Counted from the stretch's first letter, positions 1 to 7,601 are shown. The stretch: 9,480 nt of DNA from Alphaproteobacteria bacterium MarineAlpha10_Bin3 (GCA_002937525.1 PTKA01000029.1:1-9480), one strand, 5' to 3'. Made by a program: numbers and translations. Notes: generated by a model from the sequence alone, not told the origin.

Positions 1-143
1 GCGGCATCGCCGGTACGAGAGGCTCCGCACTCATCGTCAACTTGCCGGGCAGCCAAGCCGGAGTGAGAGACGGTCTTACGGTTCTCAGTCCCCTCGTCGA
101 GCACGCAGTGAAACTGCTCACCAACCAGCCAACGGACCACTGA
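1..143 (+). CDS. MoaB/MogA-family molybdenum cofactor protein, C-terminal fragment
   Basis: This is the last 46 residues of a gene that begins before the window; the frame starts at position 3 and ends at TGA 141-143. The visible peptide contains GIAGTRGSALIVNLPGSQAG, which matches the conserved end of the MoaB/MogA molybdopterin-binding fold: a Gly-rich turn, then a hydrophobic strand ending in N-LPG-S, then a helix with a conserved (I/L)xP...H segment, here SPLVEHAV. Family members bind or adenylylate molybdopterin during molybdenum cofactor synthesis in the cytoplasm. MogA, MoaB and a CinA/MoeA-type domain cannot be told apart from this fragment. The stop overlaps the next start by one base (TGATG), so the two are probably translationally coupled. 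This gene lies left of the breakpoint near 500 and may not belong to the same genome as the oxalate operon. Confidence 0.7.
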   Translation, partial: GIAGTRGSALIVNLPGSQAGVRDGLTVLSPLVEHAVKLLTNQPTDH

Positions 144-871
144 TGGCGGATACGATTCTCATCACGATGGACGATCTCGAAACAGCGGTGCGTGTCAACG
201 CCACCTTCGAGGCGAACGGCGAGAAGACCGTGCTGGTCTCGGCCATGGACGACATACTCGCCGCCGTAAATGGCGCAAATCCCGACATCATTATCCTGAC
301 GGGCACGCTGCACGAACGGCCTGCGCGGGCATTGATTCGATTGGCAAGAGTCCGCTCCATATCCACACTAGGCCTGCTCGAGGAGACGGAGCCCGATGCT
401 CGGAAGATAGCGTTGGAACTGAACCTCACCGGGTGGATAGTCAAGCCGGTTGACGGGCAACACGTTATGGCAACTGCCCGGCGCCTAATGGAGCGACGGC
501 GCCTTCAGGAACGCCTCGAATTCGGCGCGGTCGGAATCCGGCACCTGTATGCCGCAAAGCACGCGGCCGAAGGCGGAACCGTGGTTGCGGTAGTGGAACA
601 AGCTGATATTCCAGCGCTCGCCCATGTGATTGAGAAAATTCAGCAACGCGCCCGGCCGCTCGGGAAACTGAAAACGGTAGAGTTCTTCGTCCGCGAGATT
701 CGCCGGGCGGCCACCGACCATATAGCGGATATGCAGTTTGGCGGTATCGTTATCGGTCATATCGATGACCGGATAATCGTTTTCACGCAGAATCGTCAGG
801 ATCGCTGCTTTTTCCGCCTCGCCGCCGGCGAGCCGCAGCCCGAGGAAAATCTCCGCATCGCTGCCGCCTGA
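143..871 (+). CDS. Truncated pseudo-receiver regulator with an antisense-derived tail (chimeric ORF)
   Basis: The open frame is 242 codons, but only about residues 1-124 look like a real protein. They have the alternating strand-helix pattern of a response-regulator receiver domain: strand 1 with an acidic pair (D10-D11), a strand ending PDIIILTG (residues 47-54) and the conserved switch pair K101-P102. The usual phospho-accepting Asp at the end of strand 3 is replaced by Thr53, so it is a pseudo-receiver. A basic linker, RRLMERRRLQER (113-124), follows; in related regulators I would expect a AAA+ sigma-54-activation or DNA-binding domain after it. Instead, from about position 500 the frame reads the opposite strand of ilvA. 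The tail (about residues 125-242) is therefore antisense to a conserved coding region and has no recognisable domain. ATG 143 overlaps the upstream stop. I judge it a broken gene or an assembly chimera, not a functional fusion. Confidence 0.5.
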   Translation: MADTILITMDDLETAVRVNATFEANGEKTVLVSAMDDILAAVNGANPDIIILTGTLHERPARALIRLARVRSISTLGLLEETEPDARKIALELNLTGWIVKPVDGQHVMATARRLMERRRLQERLEFGAVGIRHLYAAKHAAEGGTVVAVVEQADIPALAHVIEKIQQRARPLGKLKTVEFFVREIRRAATDHIADMQFGGIVIGHIDDRIIVFTQNRQDRCFFRLAAGEPQPEENLRIAAA

Positions 872-1954
872 ATAGCGGTAATTGAATTCGGTCACCGAAA
901 GCTTACCGAGAATGCCGCAAAATTTGCGAAAACTGCCGAGCCGTTCGGGAATCGTCACGGCGAACAGGGATTCCCGGTTCTCGCCGATCTCCGCCCGTTC
1001 GGCGATATGGCGCAGCCGGTCGAAATTGACATTGGCGCCGCTGTTGATGGCGACCAGGGTTCGGTCCTCTATCCCCTGTTCGGCGACATACTTCTTCAGC
1101 CCGGCGACCGCCAGCGCGCCGGCCGGTTCGGCAATCGAGCGCGTATCGTCGTACAGATCCTTGATCGCCGCGCAGATTTCATCGACGCTGACCAGCACCA
1201 TGTCATCGACCAGCTTGCGGGCCAGCCGAAAGGTTTCCTTGCCAACCTGGCGCACCGCAACACCATCGGCAAAGATGCCGACCTGGTCTAGAACCACCCG
1301 GCGGCCGGCGCGCAAGGCATCGTGCATCGAGGCTGCGTCTTCGGGTTCAACGCCGATTATCTTTACTTCGGGACGCACGGATTTGACATAAGCGGCAATG
1401 CCTGCGATCAGCCCGCCACCCCCTACCGGCACGAAGATGGCGTCGATATCGCCGGTGCATTGGCGCAGAATTTCCATGCCCACCGTGCCCTGCCCGGCGA
1501 TGATTTCGGGGTCGTCATAGGGATGGACATAACTCAGCCCTTCGGCCTCGGCGATCTCCAGCGATTTCTCATAGGCCTCCTGGTAGTCGTCGCCATGCAG
1601 CACGATGCGCGGCGACCAGTTGGCGACCGCCTCGATCTTGATTTCCGGCGTCGTGCGCGGCATCACGATGGTCGCCGGGACGCCCAATTTCCGCGCCGCC
1701 AGCGCCACGCCCTGGGCGTGATTGCCGGCCGAAGCGGCGACGATGCCGCGTTCACGCTCGGCCGCGCTCAGGCTTAGAATTTTGGTGTAGGCGCCGCGCA
1801 GCTTGAACGAAAACACCGGCTGCAAATCTTCGCGTTTGATAAGCACAGTGTTGGCCAGCCGGGCCGACAGCTTCGCTGCTTCCTCCAGCGTCGATTCCCT
1901 GGCCACGTCATAGACGCGGGCGTTGAGTATCTTGTTCAGATATTTTTTCGGCAC
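485..1954 (-). CDS. ilvA: Biosynthetic threonine dehydratase (threonine ammonia-lyase), C-terminus truncated
   Basis: This PLP enzyme converts threonine to 2-oxobutanoate and ammonia, the committed step of isoleucine synthesis in the cytoplasm. The catalytic domain (about 1-320) has the PLP-binding lysine K51 in SFKLRGAY, the substrate/PLP loop SAGNHAQG (75-82), the phosphate-binding glycine loop VGGGGL (177-182) and SGANVNF (305-311). Two ACT-like regulatory domains follow (about 328-405 and 423 to the end), with the conserved LHIRYMVGGR and WNISLFHYRNHG; this marks the feedback-regulated biosynthetic type. The chosen start is GTG at 1954 with GAGGG-like bases upstream; no better start is seen in the 36-bp gap after the PanE-like gene. 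The protein is 489 residues, and E. coli IlvA is 514. After EFEAFLKA it ends in PSLH, so the usual LGY...ETNNPAF-type end of the last ACT domain is missing, removed by the breakpoint at 497-514. It may be co-transcribed with the oxalate operon, but has no obvious role in it. Confidence 0.93.
   Translation of the reverse strand: MPKKYLNKILNARVYDVARESTLEEAAKLSARLANTVLIKREDLQPVFSFKLRGAYTKILSLSAAERERGIVAASAGNHAQGVALAARKLGVPATIVMPRTTPEIKIEAVANWSPRIVLHGDDYQEAYEKSLEIAEAEGLSYVHPYDDPEIIAGQGTVGMEILRQCTGDIDAIFVPVGGGGLIAGIAAYVKSVRPEVKIIGVEPEDAASMHDALRAGRRVVLDQVGIFADGVAVRQVGKETFRLARKLVDDMVLVSVDEICAAIKDLYDDTRSIAEPAGALAVAGLKKYVAEQGIEDRTLVAINSGANVNFDRLRHIAERAEIGENRESLFAVTIPERLGSFRKFCGILGKLSVTEFNYRYSGGSDAEIFLGLRLAGGEAEKAAILTILRENDYPVIDMTDNDTAKLHIRYMVGGRPANLADEELYRFQFPERPGALLNFLNHMGERWNISLFHYRNHGSAFGRVLCGIQVPDSDRAEFEAFLKAPSLH
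497..514. other. Breakpoint joining two truncated convergent genes at a shared ~15-bp segment
   Basis: Positions 500-514 read R-L-Q-E-R on the plus strand, the natural continuation of the receiver-protein linker RRRLQER. On the minus strand the same bases read A-F-L-K-A, the natural continuation of IlvA (EFEAFLKA). To the left only the receiver protein is recognisable; to the right only IlvA. This is the signature of a junction at short homology. It may be an illegitimate recombination or deletion in the cell, or a misjoin in assembly. The sequence alone cannot decide between them. Confidence 0.6.
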
Positions 1955-1990
1955 GGTGCCCTCGGACCACCCCGGACGAATGGCGGTGCG

Positions 1991-3061
1991 TTAAGACGCC
2001 TTCTTGCGGTTGGCTTTCAGCCAGGCATCGACCGAGGCCACGGTCCGGTCAACGACATCGTTGTGCATACCTTGCTGTGCGGCAATCGTGCGCACCAGGC
2101 AATCGGCGCGCTCAATATTGGGCGCGCCGGCAAGCAGTGCGCGCGCCGCCGAAGACGGCTTGGCCAGGCCATTGGCCGCGTTGGCGTATTTTTCGAACGG
2201 CACCTGATCTTCGGGCGATGCGCCAATCGTGCGGCAAACTTCGCCAACCCACTCATAGACCGCTTTCGAAGTTTCGAGATTGCTGTGCACCGAATCCTTG
2301 ATCGAGCGCATATCGTGTTCCTGAATGCAGCGGTAATTGCCGGTCAGCAGCATGCTCCACTTGGCCAGCGGCACGAAAACCGATTCATGCACCTTCAGCT
2401 TGACCGGTAATTCAACCTCGCCGTCGCCGGTATCGAAGCGGATGGCTTCGATATCCCACTGCATGCGGCGCAAAATTGCGGTGTGTTCTTCGGACTCGAA
2501 ACGCGCCGCCTTGAAGTTTGTCGGCAACGCGACTTGCAGCACATTGGTCGGCTCATCAGGCGGACGGAACGCCTGCGGGTCGGGGCTGCACAGCGTCATC
2601 AGTGCCGGATCGAAACTGTCCCAGACCGAAGCATCGGTGTAGCACTGCTTGAGACCCTCGATATCGAGGCCCGGAATACGCGCCATATAAGGCAGCGGCG
2701 GCATGTTCATGATCGACATGCAGGGCACGCCCGACTTCGCCACATTATCAAGCAGTTCACGCACGCCCGGCGAGCTGAATTGCGGTTCCTGCATCGCCAG
2801 CGCGATCAGATCATAGTCCTTGGGGTCGACCGCATCGGTCGCCGCGGCGGACAGATCGCCCGGCAGATCGCGCGAATGAATATCGACCAGCCCTTCGCGG
2901 CCGCGCACCGGCATGCGGACCAGCTGGCCTTCGCGGTTGATAAGATCGGCTTCATCGGGCAAGCAGATCAGCTTCACATTATGCCCCGCAAGCAGAAGCT
3001 TGATCGCCAGCAGCGACCCGTAGGACGCGCCCATGATCATGGTGTTGTATTTTTGTGCCAT
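1991..3061 (-). CDS. PanE/ApbA-family oxidoreductase, candidate oxalyl-CoA reductase
   Basis: This 356-residue protein has the two-domain layout of ketopantoate reductases. The N-terminal Rossmann domain carries the dinucleotide-binding motif GASYGS (11-16) in place of the common GAGAVG. The all-helical C-terminal domain (about 185-350) has K234 in PLAKWSMLLTGNYR and the conserved segment KPSSAARALL..IERADCLV (301-323), where Ser304 and Glu317 would match the substrate Ser and catalytic Glu of PanE. It is longer than E. coli PanE (about 300 residues) and divergent, so ketopantoate is probably not the substrate. It sits 34 bp behind the carbonic anhydrase in the oxc-frc operon. A PanE-family protein, PanE2, has been reported as the oxalyl-CoA reductase (to glyoxylate, NADPH-dependent) in Methylobacterium extorquens. 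By context I infer the same role here: diverting oxalyl-CoA to glyoxylate for carbon assimilation. The start ATG at 3061 has AGAGGG upstream. Family placement is firm; the substrate is inference. Confidence 0.8.
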   Translation of the reverse strand: MAQKYNTMIMGASYGSLLAIKLLLAGHNVKLICLPDEADLINREGQLVRMPVRGREGLVDIHSRDLPGDLSAAATDAVDPKDYDLIALAMQEPQFSSPGVRELLDNVAKSGVPCMSIMNMPPLPYMARIPGLDIEGLKQCYTDASVWDSFDPALMTLCSPDPQAFRPPDEPTNVLQVALPTNFKAARFESEEHTAILRRMQWDIEAIRFDTGDGEVELPVKLKVHESVFVPLAKWSMLLTGNYRCIQEHDMRSIKDSVHSNLETSKAVYEWVGEVCRTIGASPEDQVPFEKYANAANGLAKPSSAARALLAGAPNIERADCLVRTIAAQQGMHNDVVDRTVASVDAWLKANRKKAS

Positions 3062-3095
3062 AATACCCTCTGCCCTGGTTTTTTGTAGAATGCCG

Positions 3096-3617
3096 CTATG
3101 TCTCGTCCGGCGTCAATCCGGCGCGAAAGCGGGCTTGATTATCGACGTAGAAATCAACCGTTTCCTTGATCATCGCCCGGTCGGCATCGGTGACCTCGCG
3201 CACGATCTTGCCGGGCGTACCCATGACAACCGAATTGTCGGGGATTTGCTTAAGGTCCGGCACCAGCGCCTTGGCCCCGATAATGCAGCCGCGCCCGATC
3301 TTGACCCCGTTCAGCACCACGGCGCCAATCCCGATCAGCGACCCGTCGCCGATGACGCAGCCATGCAGAATCGCGCCATGGCCAATGGTGACGTTCTTGC
3401 CGATAATCAGCGGAAAGTCGATATCGGTGTGCAGGATGCAGCTATCCTGGACATTGCTGTTTTCGCCGATATGGATCGGCTCGTTATCGCCGCGCACCAC
3501 CGCGTTCCACCACACGCTGGCGCGCCGGTCCAGGCGGACATTACCGATGACCACGGCGGTGGGTGCAATAAAATAGTCATCGCCGCTGACCCGAACGCCA
3601 TCCAGTGCATATTTCAT
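3096..3617 (-). CDS. Gamma-class carbonic anhydrase-like hexapeptide-repeat protein
   Basis: This 173-residue protein is a left-handed beta-helix of hexapeptide repeats (about 15-135) with a C-terminal helix. All three zinc ligands of gamma carbonic anhydrases are in place: H63 (ILHTD), H80 and H85 (IGHGAILHG). The conserved R42 and D44 of NAVVRGDNEPIHIG are also present. Members hydrate CO2 to bicarbonate, although many homologues of the CaiE/PaaY/YrdA group have other or unproven activities. The start is ATG 3617 (MKYALDGVRV), which matches the family's usual beginning and has GGTGAG upstream overlapping the stop of the preceding gene. The frame is open further upstream to 3743, but those residues are antisense-like and lie inside the formyltransferase gene. 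The gap to that gene is 7 bp, so the two are probably coupled. In this operon the likely substrate source is CO2 released by oxalyl-CoA decarboxylase. A PaaY-like thioesterase acting on stray CoA esters is an alternative. Confidence 0.88.
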   Translation of the reverse strand: MKYALDGVRVSGDDYFIAPTAVVIGNVRLDRRASVWWNAVVRGDNEPIHIGENSNVQDSCILHTDIDFPLIIGKNVTIGHGAILHGCVIGDGSLIGIGAVVLNGVKIGRGCIIGAKALVPDLKQIPDNSVVMGTPGKIVREVTDADRAMIKETVDFYVDNQARFRAGLTPDET

Positions 3618-3624
3618 CGCAATC

Positions 3625-4539
3625 TCACCCGAACCTTGCGCCGACCGCCAAGCCGCTGGCGGCAACGAAATCGCCGGCGGATATTTTCTTGTCGCCTTCG
3701 GGCCGCACCCGCTTGACCAGGACAGCGCCACCGCTTGCCGCAACCGTGATGCCGGTTTCGTCGATGGCGATCACCTCGCCCGGCGCACCGCCGGTAGCGT
3801 CGGAGGCGGCGCTGTCGAAAATTTGCAGAACCTTGCCGTCATGCATGGTCCACGCGCCCGGTTGCGGATTGGCACCGCGGATCAAATTATAGACCTCGGC
3901 GGCGGGTTTGGACCAATCGACTTCGGCGTCGGCCTTGCGGCACCAGCTTTCATAGGTCTGTTTCGATTCATCCTGGATGATTTTCGGCGCCTTGCCATCG
4001 CGCACCAGATCGACGCCTTCGAGCATGGCATCGACCCCCATCGGGAAAAGCTGATTGAAGTAGATGCTGCCAAGCGTCTCGTCGGGACCGATATCGACTT
4101 CCTTTTGCAACAGGATCGGTCCGGTATCGAGCCCGTTATCGGGCCAGAAGATGCTGAGCCCGGTTTTGGTCGAGCCCATGATAATCGGCCAGTTGATCGA
4201 ACTTGGCCCCCGGTGCAATGGCAACAAGGAGGGATGATACTGGATCGTGCCATGGGTCGGGATGCTGAGGAATTTCTCGGGCACGAATTTGGTGACATAG
4301 GCCATGACTCCAAGGTCGGGTTTCAGGGCCGCGCATTGCGCCCACAAATCAGGCTCCTTGAACGATTGGGGTTGATGGACTGGCAGGCCCTTTTCCAGCG
4401 CCAAAGTCTTGATCGGATCGACCGGCCGGCCTTCGCGGTCTGGCGCGCAATAGACCGCAACAACCTCTTCGCCGCGATCGAGCAGCGCTTTCAGGACGGC
4501 TTCGCCGAAGGCCTGTTGGCCGTGTAAAATTATCCGCAT
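3625..4539 (-). CDS. Formyltransferase resembling the 10-formyl-THF dehydrogenase hydrolase domain
   Basis: This 304-residue protein has the two-domain plan of methionyl-tRNA formyltransferase (Fmt). The N-terminal formyl-transfer Rossmann-like domain (about 1-185) carries the catalytic pair H102 (YHPSLLPLHRG) and D138 (NGLDTG). The C-terminal OB-like domain (about 205-300) includes VDWSKPAAEVYNLIRG...PGAW. The core is closer to the N-terminal hydrolase domain of 10-formyltetrahydrofolate dehydrogenase (ALDH1L) than to Fmt: it shares FGxxV, PDxxGxPxDP, SINW, LSIFWxDxGLDTG and LLQKE. Where Fmt has Asn two residues before the catalytic His, this protein has Gln100, and ALDH1L hydrolase has Ile. 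No aldehyde dehydrogenase domain follows. Its place between frc and the carbonic anhydrase suggests it handles the one-carbon unit made from oxalate: hydrolysis of 10-formyl-THF, or transfer between a formyl donor and folate. This is inference. A strong RBS (AAGGAGAG, revcomp of 4546-4553) lies 6 bp before the ATG. Confidence 0.82.
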   Translation of the reverse strand: MRIILHGQQAFGEAVLKALLDRGEEVVAVYCAPDREGRPVDPIKTLALEKGLPVHQPQSFKEPDLWAQCAALKPDLGVMAYVTKFVPEKFLSIPTHGTIQYHPSLLPLHRGPSSINWPIIMGSTKTGLSIFWPDNGLDTGPILLQKEVDIGPDETLGSIYFNQLFPMGVDAMLEGVDLVRDGKAPKIIQDESKQTYESWCRKADAEVDWSKPAAEVYNLIRGANPQPGAWTMHDGKVLQIFDSAASDATGGAPGEVIAIDETGITVAASGGAVLVKRVRPEGDKKISAGDFVAASGLAVGARFG

Positions 4540-4554
4540 TTTTATCTCTCCTTG

Positions 4555-5799
4555 TTACACCGCGCCGGCGGCGCGCGCCTCGGCGATCTGTTCGTCGCTC
4601 ATGCCGATCTCGCCCAGCACCGTATCGGTATGTTCGCCAAGAAAGGGCGAGCGCGTCACGTCGGTCGGCGAGTCGGACAGCTTGATCGGGTTGCCGACGC
4701 TCAGATATTTACCGCGTTCGGGGTGATCGACCTCGACGATGGTGCCGGTTTTGCGCAAAGACGGTTCCTCGGCAATTTCCTTCATCGACAGGATCGGCCC
4801 GCAGGGCACGTTCAGCGGATTGAGAATATCCATCACCTCGAACTTGGTCTTGGTCATGGTCCATTTTTCGATCTCGCCGAACATCTCCTCCAGCTTCGGC
4901 AATCGCGCCTTGGGCGTGTTCCATTGCGGGTCTTCGAGCCAGTCTTCATGGCCAATCACCTTGGCCAGCGCCGGGAATGCGCCGGCCTGGGCGATGACAT
5001 AGGAATAGGCGTCCGGGTCGTTCTCCCAGCCCTTGCACTTCACGATCCAGCCCGGCTGGCCGCCGCCCGACGAATTGCCGGCGCGCGGCGCAGCGGCGCC
5101 GAATTCGCCATTGGGGTATTGCGGGTATTCGGTCAGCGGGCCATGCGCCAGCCGCTGCTGGTCGCGCAACTTGACCCGGCAAAGATTGAGTACGCCATCC
5201 TGCATCGCGCATTCCACGCGCTGTCCCTTGCCCGAATGGGTACGATGAAACAGCGCAGTGACGATGCCGAGGGCCAGATTCATTCCGGTACCGCTGTCGC
5301 CGATCTGCGCGCCGCTCACCAGCGGCACATCGCCGATCATGCCGGTCGTCGAGGCGGCGCCGCCGATGCATTGGGCGACGTTCTCATAGACCTTGCAGTC
5401 CTGAAACGGACCGGGCCCGAAGCCCTTCACCGAAGCGTAGATCATGCGCGGGTTGAGTGCCTGGATACGCTCCCACGAAAATCCCATGCGGTCGAGCGCA
5501 CCGGGCGCGAAATTTTCCACCATTACGTCGCAGTATTTGATCAGTTTTTCGAAAATTTCCTTGCCGGACTTCGATTTCGTATTCAGCGTAATGCCGCGCT
5601 TGTTGTGATTCAGCATGGTGAAATACAGGCTGTCGACATCGGGAATGTCGCGCAATTGCCCGCGCGTGGCGTCACCGGTTCCGGGGCGTTCGACCTTGAT
5701 CACATCGGCGCCAAACCAGGCCAGCAACTGGGTGCAGGTCGGTCCCGACTGCACATGGGTCATATCGAGAATACGAACGCCTTCAAGGGCTTTGCTCAT
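4555..5799 (-). CDS. frc: Formyl-CoA:oxalate CoA-transferase
   Basis: This is a class III CoA-transferase that moves CoA from formyl-CoA to oxalate, giving oxalyl-CoA and formate in the cytoplasm. It has 414 residues, close to E. coli YfdW (416) and shorter than Oxalobacter formigenes Frc (428). The catalytic aspartate is D168 in IGDSG. Other conserved parts are THVQSG (14-19, with Q17), [15 protein letters not shown] (37-51), [14 protein letters not shown] (94-107), KVYENVAQC (136-144) and [14 protein letters not shown] (246-259). The short loop [11 protein letters not shown] (224-234) and Q48 (Trp in O. formigenes) place it nearer YfdW. The mobile glycine loop, GGGGQ in both reference enzymes, reads SGGGQ here (S244 to Q248). 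The ATG at 5799 has AGGA 8 bp upstream. It lies 42 bp after oxc and 15 bp before the formyltransferase, so it is in the same operon and works directly with Oxc, which regenerates its CoA donor. Confidence 0.96.
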   Translation of the reverse strand: MSKALEGVRILDMTHVQSGPTCTQLLAWFGADVIKVERPGTGDATRGQLRDIPDVDSLYFTMLNHNKRGITLNTKSKSGKEIFEKLIKYCDVMVENFAPGALDRMGFSWERIQALNPRMIYASVKGFGPGPFQDCKVYENVAQCIGGAASTTGMIGDVPLVSGAQIGDSGTGMNLALGIVTALFHRTHSGKGQRVECAMQDGVLNLCRVKLRDQQRLAHGPLTEYPQYPNGEFGAAAPRAGNSSGGGQPGWIVKCKGWENDPDAYSYVIAQAGAFPALAKVIGHEDWLEDPQWNTPKARLPKLEEMFGEIEKWTMTKTKFEVMDILNPLNVPCGPILSMKEIAEEPSLRKTGTIVEVDHPERGKYLSVGNPIKLSDSPTDVTRSPFLGEHTDTVLGEIGMSDEQIAEARAAGAV

Positions 5800-5841
5800 T
5801 GTATCGATCCTGTACCTGCGGGTGGTTTTAATTCAATTTGG

Positions 5842-7557
5842 TTATTTCTTGGCAACGACACGTTGCGGATTGAGATTGCCGATACGGCCACTTTCGGTCC
5901 CCGCCGCTTCGTCGATGACGGCGTTCACGAGCGTTGGCCGACCAGAATCCATGGCCGCATTCACGGCCTGGCTCAGCTCATCCGGGGACGTTGCATAGAC
6001 GCCGACGCCGCCAAACGCTTCGATCATCTTTTCGTAACGGGCGTCCTTGACAAACACGGTTGTTGAAACGTCCGATCCGCCAGAGGGATTGACACCGGTG
6101 CCCTGATAGATGCCGCCATTATTGAAGACCACGACACAGACCGGCAGGCCGTAACGGCAGATCGTTTCAATCTCCATGCCCGAGAACCCAAAGGCGCTGT
6201 CGCCTTCAATCGCCAGCACGGGCTTGCCGGTTTCCACCGCCGCGGCTATCGCCATGCCCATACCGACCCCCATGACGCCCCAGGTTCCGACATCGAGCCG
6301 TTTGCGGGGCTGATACATATCGATGATACTGCGAGCAAAATCGAGGGTGTTCGCGCCTTCATTGACCAGGATCGCGTCCGGCCGTTCTTTAATGATCGTG
6401 CGCAGCGCCCCAAGCGCGCCCTGGTAATCCATCGGCACGTTGTTGTTGCGCAATCGCGGCGCCATGCGGGCGACGTTGGCTTCGACTTTTTCCCGGATCG
6501 CGCCGGTCCACGCTGGCGGGGGCGCGGCCCAGTCCTTGCCCATGGCGTCCAGTAACGCCTGAACGCAGGAACCGATATCGCCAACGATCGGGGCCACAAT
6601 TTCGACGTTGCTATCCATTTCCTTGGGTTCAATATCGATCTGTATGAATTTCTTGGGCGCATCACCCCATGCTTTTCCCTTGCCGTGCGACAGGAGCCAA
6701 TTGAGCCGGGCGCCGATCAACATGACCACATCGCTTTGTTTTAACGCCAGCGAGCGCGCGGCGCCGGCGGATTGCGGGTGCGTGTCGGGTAATAGTCCCT
6801 TGGCCATGCTCATCGGCAGATAGGGGATACCGCTCGCTTCGACAAACGCGCGGATCGCGTCATCGGCCTGCGCATAGGCCGCCCCCTTGCCCAGAATGAT
6901 CAAGGGGCGCTCGGCACCTTTGAGCACGTCGAGCGCGCGCTTGACCGATTCAGGGGCGGGAAGTTGGCGCGGCGCCGCGTCGATTACCTTGACCAGTGAC
7001 CTCGCACCCGCCTCGGCATCCATGACTTGCGCAAAGACCTTCGCCGGCAGGTCAAGATAGACCCCGCCGGGACGCCCGGATACGGCGGCGCGGATCGCGC
7101 GCGCAATGCCGATGCCGATGTCTTCGGCATGCAATACACGGTATGCGGCCTTGCAAAGCGGTTTGGCGATGGCCAACTGGTCCATTTCCTCATAGTCGCC
7201 CTGCTGCAAATCCACGATCTTGCGCTCGGACGAACCGCTAATCAGGATCATCGGAAAGCAGTTGGTCGTGGCGTGTGCGAGCGCTGTCAACCCGTTGAGA
7301 AATCCGGGCGCGGAAACGGTAAGACAAATGCCGGGTTTCTTGGTCAGGAAACCTGCAATTGCAGCCGCGTAGCCCGCGTTTTGTTCATGCCGGAAAGACA
7401 AAACTCGCATTCCCGCAGCCTGCATATAACGCCCTAAATCCGTGATCGGGATCCCGGGTACGTTGTAGATCGTGTTGATATCGTTCAGCTTGAGAGCATC
7501 AATGACAAGGTTAAAGCCATCCGTTAACGCCGCCTCTTCTACTCGTTCATCCGCCAT
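5842..7557 (-). CDS. oxc: Oxalyl-CoA decarboxylase (thiamine diphosphate-dependent)
   Basis: Oxc decarboxylates oxalyl-CoA to formyl-CoA and CO2, the energy-yielding core of oxalate breakdown. The 571 residues follow the ThDP-enzyme order. The N-terminal pyrimidine-binding domain carries the catalytic Glu58 in [12 protein letters not shown] and the signature [20 protein letters not shown] (80-99). [17 protein letters not shown] (111-127) includes the Y122-E123 pair that matches active-site Y120-E121 of O. formigenes Oxc. A middle domain follows (about 195-345: [39 protein letters not shown]). The C-terminal pyrophosphate domain has the metal/ThDP motif running from [19 protein letters not shown] to NN (452-480). 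SGRIGNLN (556-563) matches the CoA-contacting tail. Similarity along the whole length rules out acetolactate synthase. A strong RBS (AGGGGAG, revcomp of 7564-7570) lies 6 bp before ATG 7557. The gene is 44 bp behind gntR, with no hairpin-plus-T-run terminator in the gap. Confidence 0.97.
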   Translation of the reverse strand: MADERVEEAALTDGFNLVIDALKLNDINTIYNVPGIPITDLGRYMQAAGMRVLSFRHEQNAGYAAAIAGFLTKKPGICLTVSAPGFLNGLTALAHATTNCFPMILISGSSERKIVDLQQGDYEEMDQLAIAKPLCKAAYRVLHAEDIGIGIARAIRAAVSGRPGGVYLDLPAKVFAQVMDAEAGARSLVKVIDAAPRQLPAPESVKRALDVLKGAERPLIILGKGAAYAQADDAIRAFVEASGIPYLPMSMAKGLLPDTHPQSAGAARSLALKQSDVVMLIGARLNWLLSHGKGKAWGDAPKKFIQIDIEPKEMDSNVEIVAPIVGDIGSCVQALLDAMGKDWAAPPPAWTGAIREKVEANVARMAPRLRNNNVPMDYQGALGALRTIIKERPDAILVNEGANTLDFARSIIDMYQPRKRLDVGTWGVMGVGMGMAIAAAVETGKPVLAIEGDSAFGFSGMEIETICRYGLPVCVVVFNNGGIYQGTGVNPSGGSDVSTTVFVKDARYEKMIEAFGGVGVYATSPDELSQAVNAAMDSGRPTLVNAVIDEAAGTESGRIGNLNPQRVVAKK

Positions 7558-7601
7558 TTTTATCTCCCCTGCGCCCTTCGCCGAACGCTAAAGTCTTCGT
7601 T

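Noticed and set aside
485..500. IlvA truncation explained by a simple frameshift
   Set aside because: I find no ETDNPAY-like ending in any minus-strand frame below 500, and those bases are accounted for by the receiver gene on the other strand.
515..871. C-terminal ~119 residues of the plus-strand chimeric ORF as a possible new domain
   Set aside because: They are the exact complement of the ilvA ACT-domain coding region in codon register, so conservation is explained by IlvA.
3618..3743. Upstream extension of the carbonic anhydrase (start at 3743)
   Set aside because: The extra 42 residues lie inside the formyltransferase gene and look non-native. The family's usual start and an RBS support ATG 3617.
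4552..6066. 504-codon plus-strand open frame opposite frc and the end of oxc
   Set aside because: It is antisense to two well-conserved enzymes, spans their intergenic gap, is rich in His/Arg/Leu as GC-rich shadow frames are, and shows no recognisable domain.
5842..7557. Acetolactate synthase or benzoylformate decarboxylase instead of Oxc
   Set aside because: The [18 protein letters not shown] and [14 protein letters not shown] segments are specific to oxalyl-CoA decarboxylases, and frc is adjacent.
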